From: Microbulbifer sp. THAF38
GTDB lineage: Bacteria; Pseudomonadota; Gammaproteobacteria; Pseudomonadales; Cellvibrionaceae
DNA: 64,000 bases
Assembly: GCF_009363535.1 (NCBI RefSeq)
Contig: NZ_CP045369.1
Location: 3,173,001-3,237,000 of the forward strand
Reading direction: 5' to 3'
The notes beneath the pieces are model-generated. The model ran no database searches. It saw only the letters and a program-made list of their open reading frames with translations, and was not told the DNA's origin. The first letter of the stretch is position 1. The number at the start of each line of letters is the position of its first letter. This document shows positions 17,841 to 26,698 of the stretch, one piece after another. The position numbers and the translations under genes are program-made.

Positions 17841-18595
17841 TCAAATACTCCCAGCCTGTCGCCCGGGTATTACTACCCCCTAAAAATTTGAATCCATTGA
17901 GCTAAAGATATTTTCATTTCAATAGCCTTTCTTTCAGCATAACTCTCAAAAAAGTATGACTTGATCAAATAATGAAACCAGCTTCGAGACTACTTCACAA
18001 TTAGAGCGCTCACTAAAAAGGGTGGTGGTTTGTGCACAATCTGCTAGGGGGTGCAATAGTTGTTGGCAAGAGAGGACTGGCTGAAAGGCATCTCTATATG
18101 GAAGCCCACAGACACCAATATAACTGGCTACCTGGATGACACCTGTCGACCAATCAGTCATTGTCACCAGCTATCCCTTCTCCGTACCCAGTAGTAAATT
18201 TCGAACATATTTTGGTTCCCACAACCCTAATTAGTAATGACAAATAGATACCCGATTAGTATAGGAAACGAGGAGGATTTACACGGCGGTGTAGGAGATC
18301 AGCAATAGCTGTAGATTATAAAAACTTATTTGTCTAGCAAGATATGAACATTATCAAAAAATAGCCTATACAACCTATCTTGCAACCGATCAAATAACGG
18401 ACCTTCTAACCGAAGCGACCAATAAAATAATAAACAATAAGCATGGTGATACACGGCGCAACTCTTGACAGTTGTCACCCCCCCCTTTCTGTTTCGACAG
18501 AAGTCACCAAAAAATTGGGGACGTGATCCTTCATATCTATCTAAGCGAACAAAAGGGGCTCCGCGAACAAAAGGGGGATATCCAGACTGAATCAG
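17841..18595. other. Longest non-coding gap, with short direct repeats
   Basis: About 755 bp. A 73-residue minus-strand frame (17946-18167) has no recognisable product or ribosome-binding site. The right end holds short imperfect direct repeats and a C-run (18467-18577). The promoter of the antiporter must be near 17841-17950. I see no RNA gene. Confidence 0.5.
18467..18577. repeat. Cluster of short direct repeats
   Basis: GACAGTTGTCACC (18467-18479) and GACAGAAGTCACC (18496-18508) match at 11 of 13 bases. A second pair, GCGAACAAAAGGGG, occurs exactly at 18545-18558 and 18563-18576. The cluster includes the stretch TTGGGGACGTGATCC and looks like a decayed small mobile element. That origin is inferred. 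Confidence 0.45.
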
Positions 18596-19210
18596 TCAGA
18601 GGGCTTGCTGGCCAGGTAAGAAATGTGAATACAGTAAATATACCGCACATAAAATTAACAGCCCGCCCATGACCAGATTAAACCGCTTTATTCTAGAGGT
18701 TCCGCCCAGCAGATGACGAATTTTATCTCCAGCAAAAGCCCATAGAGTCAGCGACGCATAACAAACCCAAAAGTAAACAAACACAAAGTAAACCAGGCTT
18801 AACTGACTGTGAGGACTGGAAAACAAAGCAACACCGGATACACAAGCAATCCATGCTTTTGGATTTAGCCATTGCAGAAGAAAACCTTCATGAAAACGCG
18901 GCAGAGATCTTTCATCAATCGCTATTTCCTCAGCAGGGGCACTGGCAATTTTATACCCCATATAGATTACGTATAGCGATCCAGCTATGGCTAGGTAGTG
19001 TAATAGCTGTGGATAGCTCTCCAGTATTTGGTAAAACCCAAAACCAATTGCGGCAAGTAGTAGTGTAAAACCGATTGTTGCTCCCGACACAAATGGGATG
19101 GTGCGAGCGAAACCATGTTGCACTCCAGATGAAACGATCACCATATTGACGGGGCCCGGTGTAATCGACATGGTCAATGAAAATCCAAACATAGCCAAGA
19201 ACAAGGACAT
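18596..19210 (-). CDS. LysE family amino-acid exporter
   Basis: This 204-residue inner-membrane protein has about six hydrophobic segments. The family signature TMSITPGPVNMVIVSSGVQHGFARTIPFVSG is near residues 13-43 and the conserved LLQWLNPKAWIACVSG is near 112-127. It should export an amino acid or related small metabolite. It has the canonical NPKAW motif, which the paralogue at 14547 does not, so the two are not recent duplicates. The gene is single and divergent from the secreted NTF2-like protein. Confidence 0.85.
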   Translation of the reverse strand: MSLFLAMFGFSLTMSITPGPVNMVIVSSGVQHGFARTIPFVSGATIGFTLLLAAIGFGFYQILESYPQLLHYLAIAGSLYVIYMGYKIASAPAEEIAIDERSLPRFHEGFLLQWLNPKAWIACVSGVALFSSPHSQLSLVYFVFVYFWVCYASLTLWAFAGDKIRHLLGGTSRIKRFNLVMGGLLILCAVYLLYSHFLPGQQAL

Positions 19211-19352
19211 GTTTACTCCACAGTAGTAATTAAATTATTATTTCAAAGTGAGTAGCCATTGAGGCTGTATATCAAAAAATCACAATCGGTCAGCTTTAAG
19301 CCATTATCGGCTCTAAAAATGACTCCGGGCAATTCACAATAAGGGTTTCAAG

Positions 19353-19823
19353 TTGAAAAAATTCATTTTACTGGCAACTTTGTTGATATGTACCAACTTT
19401 CATGTCTATGCTAAAACCTCGACAGAAGAGCATATTACAGGATTCATTAAAGAATTCTCTTCGAATAACATAAAAGGAACAGCCTCTCGATTCTTCACAG
19501 AATCTCCCCATTTTATTTTTGGCCCTCATATCCTCACCCCAAAAGATTCTGAGCAAGTGGAGAAAGTACTCTCTGAGATACACGATGCCCTGGCAAAGAA
19601 AGGCTATATGAATTCAGAAATTGTTAGTTTTGAGACACATTTTCAGAGTAGGAGCATGTCAGTTACTACGATACTACTTAAACGCTACACCTCAGAAGGA
19701 CTGCTTTTGGATCACCAGTTCAGCACTTATACATTGGCAGACACTTCAAAAGGCTGGAAAATCCTATCATGGCTTCCCTCAGAACCTAAAGATAATACAC
19801 GATGCTTTGCTAGTGAAAGCTAA
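19353..19823 (+). CDS. Secreted NTF2/SnoaL-like protein
   Basis: The 156-residue product begins MKKFILLATLLICTNFHVYA, a Sec signal peptide with cleavage likely after VYA near residue 20. The rest (about 135 residues) has the rhythm of an NTF2/SnoaL-like fold: an early helix (EEHITGFIKEFSSNNIKGTA), a middle helix and C-terminal strands ending in GWKILSWLPSEP. No catalytic residues can be named. The start is TTG at 19353 with AAGGG eight bases upstream. It precedes a cytosolic protein of similar architecture by 58 bp and both may be expressed together. Confidence 0.65.
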   Translation: MKKFILLATLLICTNFHVYAKTSTEEHITGFIKEFSSNNIKGTASRFFTESPHFIFGPHILTPKDSEQVEKVLSEIHDALAKKGYMNSEIVSFETHFQSRSMSVTTILLKRYTSEGLLLDHQFSTYTLADTSKGWKILSWLPSEPKDNTRCFASES

Positions 19824-19881
19824 TACCTAGGCTAATCGGCAATATCGATTCATACAGGCTAATTAAAAGGCGTTTAAAGTA

Positions 19882-20364
19882 ATGGCAAATAGTGAAATAC
19901 AAGCAATTCTTACACAGCTGTACCAAGTTATCTCTGGTCCCGAGGGGTTTACTCGTGACTGGAAAAGACAGCAGGAACTATTTGCGCCCTACGCCAAAGT
20001 GATTCGTACCTCTATAGACAGTCAAGGCAATCCCCAGGCACTGGTTTTAAGTATTCAGGATTACCCTGAAAACTTTCAGCGGTTAGTTGGAAACGCAGCT
20101 TTTTATGAGGTAGAAACTCACAATATTATCGAGTCATTTGGCAACATTGCCCACGCTTTCAGTACCTATGAAGCCTGGAGAGATAGTGAAAAAACTCAGT
20201 TTATCAAGCGAGGGATCAACAGCATTCAACTCTACAACGATGGCCACGGATGGAAAATAGTCAATATGATCTGGGATGATGAGCGACCAGGGTTAACCAT
20301 GCCCGCCAAATACAACCCTTCAACTAAAACTCAAAGTATTCCCAGTAGCCATCCAATAGTCTGA
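19882..20364 (+). CDS. Cytosolic NTF2-like (SnoaL-type) protein
   Basis: This 160-residue protein has no signal peptide. The pattern fits the NTF2-like superfamily: an opening helix (IQAILTQLYQVISGPEG), DWKRQQELFAPYAKVI, then IIESFGNIAHAFSTYEAW and the closing strands GINSIQLYNDGHGWKIVNMIWDDERPG. Such proteins bind small ligands or act as isomerases, but no active-site residues are evident. It lies between a secreted NTF2-like gene and a DUF1737 gene on the same strand, a possible three-gene unit. Confidence 0.7.
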   Translation: MANSEIQAILTQLYQVISGPEGFTRDWKRQQELFAPYAKVIRTSIDSQGNPQALVLSIQDYPENFQRLVGNAAFYEVETHNIIESFGNIAHAFSTYEAWRDSEKTQFIKRGINSIQLYNDGHGWKIVNMIWDDERPGLTMPAKYNPSTKTQSIPSSHPIV

Positions 20365-20443
20365 ACCAAGGATTTCCTAGCTAAAAGACTCTGCTTGTTT
20401 AAATATTTTCGGATGCAAGCAATCTCTCTAAAGAGTATTACCT

Positions 20444-20644
20444 ATGAAACTTTACCGATTGCTTACCGGACCAGATGATTCCAATTTCTGTTTACGTGTT
20501 ACCGGGGCGCTTAACAATGGGTGGGAACTTTATGGAAGCCCAACGCTGACCTCTAATGGAGAGAGCACTCTTGCGGGTCAAGCTATTATCAAGGAGGTTG
20601 CAAATGAGGACTTTAAAGGAGATATCTCACTAGGGGATTATTAG
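20444..20644 (+). CDS. DUF1737 domain-containing small protein
   Basis: The 66-residue protein matches DUF1737 over nearly its whole length: YRLLTGPDDSNFCLRVTGALNNGWELYGSPTLT, then AGQAIIKEV. The family is widespread and has no assigned function. It is soluble and follows an NTF2-like gene by 79 bp. An 11-residue extension after the usual KEV end (ANEDFKGDISLGDY) is unremarkable. Confidence 0.85.
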   Translation: MKLYRLLTGPDDSNFCLRVTGALNNGWELYGSPTLTSNGESTLAGQAIIKEVANEDFKGDISLGDY

Positions 20645-20664
20645 GTTCTTTGAGAAGGTGAGAA

Positions 20665-20680
20665 AGGGCTTTTGAGCCCT
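20665..20680. terminator. Short hairpin between convergent genes
   Basis: AGGGCT (20665-20670) / AGCCCT (20675-20680) with a four-base loop, reaching into the stop codon of the epoxide hydrolase gene. Probably part of a bidirectional terminator. Confidence 0.4.
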
Positions 20681-21827
20681 ATAATAGGCTTCTCTTCCAA
20701 GCTCTAATTTCCTCGACGTAGAGATCTGGCTGTTCAAAAGCGGAAAAGTGCCCTCCCCGCTTCAAGTGATTCCAATAGCAAATATTGTTATAACGACCTT
20801 CAGCCCATGAGCGGGGAATTCTCACTATCTCTCCCGGGTAAATACTGACCCCGGTTGGCAATTGCACTACCTTATTCTGATCAGGACCGTAGGGGATATC
20901 GAAGCTTTCCCAGTATAATCGAGAAGACGAAGCCGCTGTATTTGTTAGCCAATAGAGCATGATATTGTCCAACAATTCATTTCTGGTAAAAATGCTCTCC
21001 AAAGTGCCCTGGCAATCGGTCCACAGATGGAATTTCTCCAATATCCAGGCAGCCTGACCTATAGGCGAATCCGCAAGGCTATATGCCAATGTTTGAGGGC
21101 GAGTACTCTGCTCCTTGGCAAAACCTGAATCCCACCGATTGAAAAATCGTATTCCGGCCAGAGCCTCTTTCTCCTCCTCACTGGGCTGTATCAGGGCCTC
21201 AGCGGTTGGCTCCTCTTTGGGATTGTTGATATGTATAGCTTTGCAGGCGCCCCGGTTCTGAATGCCAATCTCAGTAGTCACCGACCGCCCCCAATCTCCT
21301 CCCTGGGCCAAGTAGGACTGATATCCCAGTCGATTCATCAACGTATCCCAGGCTGTGGCAATTCTGGGCACTCCCCATCCCGTTTTCGCCGGCTTACCGG
21401 AGAAGGCGAAACCGGGCAGAGATGGGCATACCACATGGAAGGCATCCTCGGCATTTCCAGCAAATTGGGTTGGCTCCGTCAGAGGCCCTATTACTTTAAG
21501 GAATTCAACAAAGGAGCTGGGCCAACCATGGGTGATCACAATTGGCGTGGCACAGCTATGGCTGCTCTTTACATGGATGAAATGAATATCTAAATCGTGA
21601 ATAGTCGTGGTGAACTGGTCATATTGATTCAGCCTCTGCTGGGTGGCAAACCAGTCATACTCATTTAACCAGTAGTCGCAGAAATCTCTGAGGTAATCCA
21701 GAGGGACACCTTGGCCCCAACCATCTACGGTTTGCGCCTCAGGCCAGCGGGCTTCCCTCATCCGCCGATGCATATCTGCCAATTGCGATTCCTGTATATC
21801 AATACTGAAAGGTTTGACCTGCGCCAT
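20679..21827 (-). CDS. Epoxide hydrolase (EHN N-terminal domain family)
   Basis: This 382-residue enzyme has the N-terminal lid of the microsomal or juvenile-hormone type epoxide hydrolases (about 1-110; FSIDIQESQLADMHRRMREARWP), then an alpha/beta-hydrolase core. Visible residues are the oxyanion HGWPSSFVEF, the nucleophile Asp in AQGGDWGRS, a Tyr-bearing cap (LYWESFDIPYG) and the base His in GGHFSAFEQPDLYVEEI. It should open epoxides to diols; the natural substrate is unknown. No signal peptide is present. It is monocistronic. Confidence 0.88.
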   Translation of the reverse strand: MAQVKPFSIDIQESQLADMHRRMREARWPEAQTVDGWGQGVPLDYLRDFCDYWLNEYDWFATQQRLNQYDQFTTTIHDLDIHFIHVKSSHSCATPIVITHGWPSSFVEFLKVIGPLTEPTQFAGNAEDAFHVVCPSLPGFAFSGKPAKTGWGVPRIATAWDTLMNRLGYQSYLAQGGDWGRSVTTEIGIQNRGACKAIHINNPKEEPTAEALIQPSEEEKEALAGIRFFNRWDSGFAKEQSTRPQTLAYSLADSPIGQAAWILEKFHLWTDCQGTLESIFTRNELLDNIMLYWLTNTAASSSRLYWESFDIPYGPDQNKVVQLPTGVSIYPGEIVRIPRSWAEGRYNNICYWNHLKRGGHFSAFEQPDLYVEEIRAWKRSLL

Positions 21828-21954
21828 TCGTCGATATCTTCCTTAAAAATAATGACTGAGTAGCCGCTGATAGATAATCACAAAATATGATTGGGCATTG
21901 CTTTGTACCAAATCGCAATCGTAAACTGTACAAACATACAGCCCATTAGTTCCA

Positions 21955-23043
21955 ATGAAAAAAATAGAACCAGACAAGCCACAGCCCTTTCATAAAGGGC
22001 GCGGGGCCGCCAGTAATATCACTGGTCGTTTTGCCGAGTACTCCAGTTCGCGGGAGAGCGATGGTTGGCAAACAGAGGCTGAGCCCCTTGAGCGACTGCT
22101 GACTACCGCCATTGAAGAGAAGGCCAAGTCGATTATCGCCACCAATCAGTCACCTGATATCCCCTTTACCCAGTCTATCAATCCTTACCGTGGCTGTGAG
22201 CATGGCTGTGTCTATTGCTACGCGAGACCAGCTCACGCCTATATGGATCTTTCCCCTGGGCTCGACTTCGAAAGCAAGATCTTTTTTAAGGCGAACGCGT
22301 CCAGATTGTTGGAACAGACACTACGCAAGCCCAGCTATGTATGCAGCCCCATAGCCCTGGGCGCAAATACCGACCCCTATCAACCACTGGAGAAGGAAAA
22401 GGGTATAACCCAGGCACTGCTTGAAGTTATGCAGCAGTTTCGACAACCGGTCACCATTGTCACTAAGAGCCAGCTGATTTTACGGGACCTCCCCATCCTG
22501 GCGGAAATGGCACAGGACAACCTCGCCCAGGTGGCAATTAGTGTGACCACCTTGGATAGGGATCTCAAAAGGAAACTGGAGCCACGTACCGCGGGACCTT
22601 CTGCCCGCCTGCGCACAATTGAACAATTGAGCAAGGCTGGGATACCAACTGCCGTACTTGCCGCTCCAATGATTCCGGCACTCAACGACTATGAACTGGA
22701 AGCGATTTTAAAAGCTGGGCGGGACTCAGGTGCCGAGAGGGCAGCCTATATCCTCCTGCGACTCCCCCATGAAGTGGCACCACTTTTCCGCGAGTGGTTA
22801 GCGCTACATTACCCACAAAGAGCCGACCATGTGATGAGCCTGGTACAACAAAGCCGCGGCGGGCGGGATTACCAAAGTGACTTTTCCCAGCGCCGAACGG
22901 GTACAGGAGTTTTCGCCCAATTACTCCGCCAACGGTTTATTGTCGCCATCAGGAAATTGGGGTTAAATCACCGGCGCCTATCACTAGACAACAACCAGTT
23001 CAAGCCACCGCCTCTAGCCGGTGAGCAGCAGAGTCTCTTTTAG
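21955..23043 (+). CDS. PA0069-family radical SAM protein
   Basis: This 362-residue protein has the radical SAM cluster CEHGCVYCYARPAHAY near residues 80-95, where the CxxxCxxC cysteines bind the 4Fe-4S cluster. The arrangement is close to spore photoproduct lyase-like proteins. The family (PA0069) is common in non-sporulating proteobacteria and its reaction is not established. The N-terminal GRGAASNITGRFAEYSS is a family feature. A GIY-YIG gene follows 79 bp downstream on the same strand, so a link to DNA metabolism is conceivable but unproven. Confidence 0.88.
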   Translation: MKKIEPDKPQPFHKGRGAASNITGRFAEYSSSRESDGWQTEAEPLERLLTTAIEEKAKSIIATNQSPDIPFTQSINPYRGCEHGCVYCYARPAHAYMDLSPGLDFESKIFFKANASRLLEQTLRKPSYVCSPIALGANTDPYQPLEKEKGITQALLEVMQQFRQPVTIVTKSQLILRDLPILAEMAQDNLAQVAISVTTLDRDLKRKLEPRTAGPSARLRTIEQLSKAGIPTAVLAAPMIPALNDYELEAILKAGRDSGAERAAYILLRLPHEVAPLFREWLALHYPQRADHVMSLVQQSRGGRDYQSDFSQRRTGTGVFAQLLRQRFIVAIRKLGLNHRRLSLDNNQFKPPPLAGEQQSLF

Positions 23044-23122
23044 ACTAGACAGTGGTTTTAACAAAAAGTGTATAAACTAAAAACGAACCGAGGGAAATCC
23101 CTCTAAGCGGGCAATATTTTTG

Positions 23123-23401
23123 ATGGAATCCTGGTTTGTTTATTTAATTCGCACCTCCAGTGGTACGCTTTACACGGGAATCACGAAAGATATTCAACGG
23201 CGCTTTACCGAGCACAGTAACGGCGGTACCAAAGCAGCCAAGGCCCTTCGCGGCAAAGGACCTCTCACACTCGAATACCAGGTAAAAACTCGAGACAAGT
23301 CCTCGGCGCTAAAATTGGAAATCGCCATCAAGAAATGGCCCAAGCAAAAAAAAGAAGCTCTCATTGCCGGGGCCCTGGAATTACCAATATTACTCGACTA
23401 A
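23123..23401 (+). CDS. GIY-YIG nuclease domain protein
   Basis: The 92-residue protein is a lone GIY-YIG domain of the YhbQ/UPF0213 type. The first motif reads FVYLIRTSSGTLYTGITKD (VYL...YTG in place of GIY...YIG), then RRFTEHSNGG with the catalytic Arg. KAAKALRGKGPLTLEYQ and the Glu-containing ALKLEIAIKKW follow. Such proteins bind or nick DNA in some species. ATG at 23123 is preferred over the TTG just before it. It is convergent with tpm. Confidence 0.85.
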   Translation: MESWFVYLIRTSSGTLYTGITKDIQRRFTEHSNGGTKAAKALRGKGPLTLEYQVKTRDKSSALKLEIAIKKWPKQKKEALIAGALELPILLD

Positions 23402-23434
23402 TCAATCACTAAGGTTTTGCCAGGCTGTGGGTCG

Positions 23435-24073
23435 CTAGCGTTTACTGAGCAGCCAAGCCACTTCTCTTGCAGGCACGAGGCCTTTTAAGCCGCCGGGTAC
23501 ATCCCTGGAGGCCAACATCTTCACGTGATATTCCTCATCATAGCGATCAAAAATTTCCTGGGAACTGATAGAAAAAGGAGGACCGGCTAACTCAGACTGT
23601 TCATACTCAAAGGAAATTAATAACTGAGGGGCCACTTTTGTAATGGCCATAAGGTGCTGGGTATATCCAGGGCGAATATCTTGCGGCAACGCCACCAGGG
23701 CAGCACGATCATAAATGCCGTCGACTTCCTGCAGTATTTCCTCACTCAGATCAAAAATATCCCCGACAAAAATATCAATATTTTTTGCCTTGTAGTGTTT
23801 GATGCTGTCAAGCTGATCGATTTCGGGGGTGAGTTCCATTTCCTCAAAAAGCTGTTGTACCGCCATTTCACTCAATTCAGCCCCGGCAACACGATAGCCC
23901 TCGGAAAGTAACCAACCGATATCACGGGTTTTTCCACAGAGAGGAATAAAAACTCTATCCCCTTTGGACAGGCAAAGCTGTGAAAAAAATTCAGACAGCA
24001 AAGAGTTTCCAGAGGCCTCATGGAAGCCTATATCATTTTTCTTCCACTTATCATGCCAATATGTCGCTTCCAT
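23435..24073 (-). CDS. tpm: Thiopurine S-methyltransferase
   Basis: This 212-residue SAM-dependent methyltransferase starts with the family pattern YWHDKWKKNDIGFHE. It has VFIPLCGKTRDIGWLLSEG and VAGAELSEMAV for SAM binding, then GDIFDL and YDRAALVALP. Bacterial members methylate thiopurines and also selenium or tellurium species, giving resistance. The length is close to that of Pseudomonas Tpm (about 218). It is transcribed alone. A short candidate peptide gene lies 71 bp upstream on the same strand. Confidence 0.9.
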   Translation of the reverse strand: MEATYWHDKWKKNDIGFHEASGNSLLSEFFSQLCLSKGDRVFIPLCGKTRDIGWLLSEGYRVAGAELSEMAVQQLFEEMELTPEIDQLDSIKHYKAKNIDIFVGDIFDLSEEILQEVDGIYDRAALVALPQDIRPGYTQHLMAITKVAPQLLISFEYEQSELAGPPFSISSQEIFDRYDEEYHVKMLASRDVPGGLKGLVPAREVAWLLSKR

Positions 24074-24144
24074 GTAGCACCCCCATGTGCATTCTTAAGG
24101 CTATTACCGATTAACCAGATAAACCATTGAGAGATCAATTAGTC

Positions 24145-24261
24145 CTAATACAAAAGGTATTCCAATTCTGAATCTACTTCTGCTACAGAGACCTCAGGAC
24201 CGGTAAACGCCAGTGCAGTTATAAAAGCAAAAGCCCCTGTAAATAGAATGCACTTGAACAT
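24145..24261 (-). CDS. Candidate 38-residue membrane or secreted peptide
   Basis: A short frame starts at the ATG at 24261 with AGAGG placed eight bases upstream. The product reads MFKCILFTGAFAFITALAFT, then GPEVSVAEVDSELEYLLY. A hydrophobic N-terminal segment is followed by a short acidic tail, with no basic residue after Lys3. It fills much of the 268-bp gap between tpm and the DUF1097 gene. I do not recognise it, and a frame of this length can occur by chance. Confidence 0.35.
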   Translation of the reverse strand: MFKCILFTGAFAFITALAFTGPEVSVAEVDSELEYLLY

Positions 24262-24341
24262 CACCGTTACCTCTGAGGAATCTCTTTTACAAACTTTTAA
24301 AATGGAGTCTGAGTCCTAAAACATTCGCGAGCTATAACCAA

Positions 24342-24878
24342 CTATTCACTGGCTGTCGAGCCGGAGATAAAAAGCCTACCTGGCCAGAAATAATCGACCA
24401 AGCCCGCGACCATGGCACCGAGTGCAGTAGCTGTAATCAGCAGGAAATAACTGTCGAGAGAGGCTGGCAGCTCAGCTGTAAAGGCAATTAAGATACCCAC
24501 TGCGTAGCTGATAATGTTGCCAACTCCGGTGACCAGCCCCATCGCCCAAGCTCCTATAGCCGCCAGTAATAAGGCCATTGGAAGAGCCAACCAGGACTGC
24601 TCTAATTGCCAGCCTGTCGTTGCCACAGTGGCTACCAAACCGAGCCCCAGCCCTGTAACCGCACAAGCCAGGTTATAGCTGCCGGCACGTAGGTTACCGC
24701 CTCGGGCAAAATAGGTAACAGAGCCCAAAGCCGCCACCCAGGTGGGTACACCAGTAAGGTTGGCCGCAATAATCGCTAGGGAGCCGCTCAGCAAAATACG
24801 CAAACCAGTAAAAAGACACTCCTGAGATGGCCCATTACTGTTCCTGAGGCTTTCAGTTACGCTGCTCATTGATTTCAT
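24342..24878 (-). CDS. DUF1097 membrane protein (YcdZ-like)
   Basis: A protein of about 178 residues with four to five hydrophobic segments. Characteristic DUF1097 stretches are TGVPTWVAALGSVTYFARGGN and MALLLAAIGAWAMGLVTGVG, with Gly-rich turns and a C-terminal FLLITATALGAMVAGL. The family is of unknown function in the inner membrane. The frame extends to a GTG at 24938, but ATG at 24878 or 24869 sits nearer to purine-rich sequence (GAGAGAGT) and shortens an unusual polar N-terminus. The start is uncertain. Confidence 0.65.
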   Translation of the reverse strand: MKSMSSVTESLRNSNGPSQECLFTGLRILLSGSLAIIAANLTGVPTWVAALGSVTYFARGGNLRAGSYNLACAVTGLGLGLVATVATTGWQLEQSWLALPMALLLAAIGAWAMGLVTGVGNIISYAVGILIAFTAELPASLDSYFLLITATALGAMVAGLVDYFWPGRLFISGSTASE

Positions 24879-25156
24879 ACTCTCTCGATTGCACTCACTG
24901 GGAACCGGCAGTTCCTTGCCTAATTGCTTTTGCGCCACGCGAAAGGTGACTTACTAAAAGGGTTAGGAGCTATGGTCACCCCTCCAATAAGCGCATTTTC
25001 TCGCGTCTGTTAAATCACGGGGTAGCAGACTTCTTCCGCATCCTTGCCCAATCTTGCAAAGCATGCTGCAGGCGAGCGAATTCAGGGATATCTGCGCCTA
25101 GAGCGCAGTTATTCATCGATGTGTCATCAGCAGCGGTTGGCTGAGGTAAAGAGGGG

Positions 25157-25852
25157 CTACCAGGGGATTTCACTGCCATCGTAATTATAAAACCGGCCAC
25201 TCTTGTCCTGACCCGCATGAAGGAGGATTTCCCTCAGGGCCGTGACACTTTGCTCCGCTGAAATCAGAGCACCAGGACCGCCCATTGCGGTTTTAACCCA
25301 ACCCGGATGCAGGGCAATCACGGTGATTCCCCGGTCTTGAAGATCAATTGACAGGCTTTTTACAACTTGATTGAGGGCTGTTTTGGAACTTCGATAGACA
25401 TAGCCACCACCCGAGCGATTGTCGGCGATACTGCCCACCTTGCTGCTCATCATGACGATCAATTTATGATCGCTGGCCGCCACGTTATCGCAAAAGGTCT
25501 CCGCCATCATATAGGGCGCGATCGTGTTGGACTCCAGCACCCTGCGCCACTCGTTGCGGTCCACTTTGCCAAATGCCATGCCTTTTGGGCCGTAATATCC
25601 CGCATTGTTGAACAGGATATCGATAGGCTCTCCTTCCAAGGCCTTACCAAGAGAAATCATTTGCTCGTAGTCGGTGACATCCAGCTCAATGGGCTGTATT
25701 TGGGGGTATTTAGCTTGCAGTGATTTGAGCTCGGTGGCCTTCTCTAGATTCCTGCAACAGGCCAACACATTCCATCCATCTCGGGCAAACTGTGTGGTCA
25801 GTTCAAGTCCAATGCCACGATTACAGCCGGTGATCATTATGGTGCCAGACAT
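25157..25852 (-). CDS. Short-chain dehydrogenase/reductase (C-factor-like)
   Basis: The 231-residue SDR shows the cofactor motif TGCNRGIGLEL near residues 8-18, NNAGYYGPKG and the catalytic YVYRSSKTALNQ (YxxxK). The C-terminus GRFYNYDGSEIPW is typical of the CsgA/C-factor-like SDR group. The oxidised substrate is unknown. The frame extends to 25891, but ATG at 25852 has GAAGGAG just upstream and gives the usual start of an SDR. It is divergent from the DUF3301 gene. Confidence 0.88.
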   Translation of the reverse strand: MSGTIMITGCNRGIGLELTTQFARDGWNVLACCRNLEKATELKSLQAKYPQIQPIELDVTDYEQMISLGKALEGEPIDILFNNAGYYGPKGMAFGKVDRNEWRRVLESNTIAPYMMAETFCDNVAASDHKLIVMMSSKVGSIADNRSGGGYVYRSSKTALNQVVKSLSIDLQDRGITVIALHPGWVKTAMGGPGALISAEQSVTALREILLHAGQDKSGRFYNYDGSEIPW

Positions 25853-25906
25853 CGCTGCTCCTTCGGTGTTATTCTTGCGCTTCGCGATCATAGCAACTGT
25901 AGAACA

Positions 25907-26227
25907 ATGTACTACTCACCTGACGATCTTCTCTGGTTCCTGTTATTGGCTGCTGTGGCTTGGTATATCTGGGCCAATATGGCGGCAAAAGAGCAAGTGA
26001 GACGCGCGGCAGCCAATCACTGTAAACAATTGGGCGTACAGCTTCTCGACGATACCGTGGTGTTGGCACGCACTCGCTTGAAGCGGGACCGGCGGGGCCA
26101 CATCAGCCTGCAACGCAGCTATGAATTTGAATTCACCTCCACTGGAGAGCACCGCTATTCCGGTGTGGCAGTTCTCCATGGCCGTCGTATCGAGCAGCTG
26201 CAGCTGTCACCTCACCATTTGAGTTAA
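25907..26227 (+). CDS. DUF3301 domain-containing protein
   Basis: This 106-residue protein has one N-terminal membrane segment ([15 protein letters not shown] near residues 8-22) and a basic cytosolic domain with the DUF3301 pattern. The pattern includes [42 protein letters not shown]. The function is unknown; it is common in gammaproteobacteria. It precedes a DUF1653 gene by 14 bp and the two are likely cotranscribed. Confidence 0.85.
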   Translation: MYYSPDDLLWFLLLAAVAWYIWANMAAKEQVRRAAANHCKQLGVQLLDDTVVLARTRLKRDRRGHISLQRSYEFEFTSTGEHRYSGVAVLHGRRIEQLQLSPHHLS

Positions 26228-26241
26228 CTTGGTATTTATTG

Positions 26242-26487
26242 ATGAAGCCCGGCCTTTACCGCCACTACAAAGGGAATCTTTACGAAGTCCTGTACACAGC
26301 CATTCACAGCGAGACAGAAGAGCTATTGGTGATTTATCGCGCTCTCTATGGAAACTGTATTGTTTCGGCTAGACCATACAACATGTTCAACGAAACGCTC
26401 TCCGAGAATGGGAAGACCTTTCGCCGCTTCCAGCTAGAAAAAGCCTTCGAAATGATGGATAACAGCTACATAAAAAAGGAGCCCTAG
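26242..26487 (+). CDS. DUF1653 domain-containing protein
   Basis: The 81-residue protein is a single DUF1653 domain: [35 protein letters not shown], then ARPYNMFNE and RRFQLEKAF. The function is unknown. ATG at 26242 is preferred to the TTG one codon earlier. No strong ribosome-binding site is present, so it may depend on coupling to the DUF3301 gene ahead. Confidence 0.85.
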   Translation: MKPGLYRHYKGNLYEVLYTAIHSETEELLVIYRALYGNCIVSARPYNMFNETLSENGKTFRRFQLEKAFEMMDNSYIKKEP

Positions 26488-26495
26488 AAAGGCGC

Positions 26496-26520
26496 CATAG
26501 GTCATAGGTCATAGGTCATA
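26496..26520. repeat. Heptamer tandem repeat
   Basis: CATAGGT occurs three times in direct succession followed by CATA (3.6 copies), nine bases after the DUF1653 stop codon. It is a short perfect tandem repeat likely to vary in copy number by slippage. Confidence 0.8.
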
Positions 26521-26698
26521 AAAAGAAGCCTAAATAACAATCCCTACCAACCATAAAACCCTATCTTGCGCCATTTCACCTCTCGGGGATAACCTTTCCC
26601 CACCAGACCGAAACAAATGCAAGTTAATACAATATGACGCCTGATAAACAGGCACGGCCCTCTCGGTCAATCTGCTTTAGAACCCACAAGGACCACCG

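Noticed and set aside
17946..18167. 73-residue minus-strand reading frame in the gap upstream of the antiporter
   Set aside because: No recognisable family, no ribosome-binding site, odd composition; probably a chance frame.
25015..25218. 67-residue frame overlapping the 3' end of the SDR gene
   Set aside because: Overlaps the SDR in another frame and has no ribosome-binding site; the SDR frame is clearly real.
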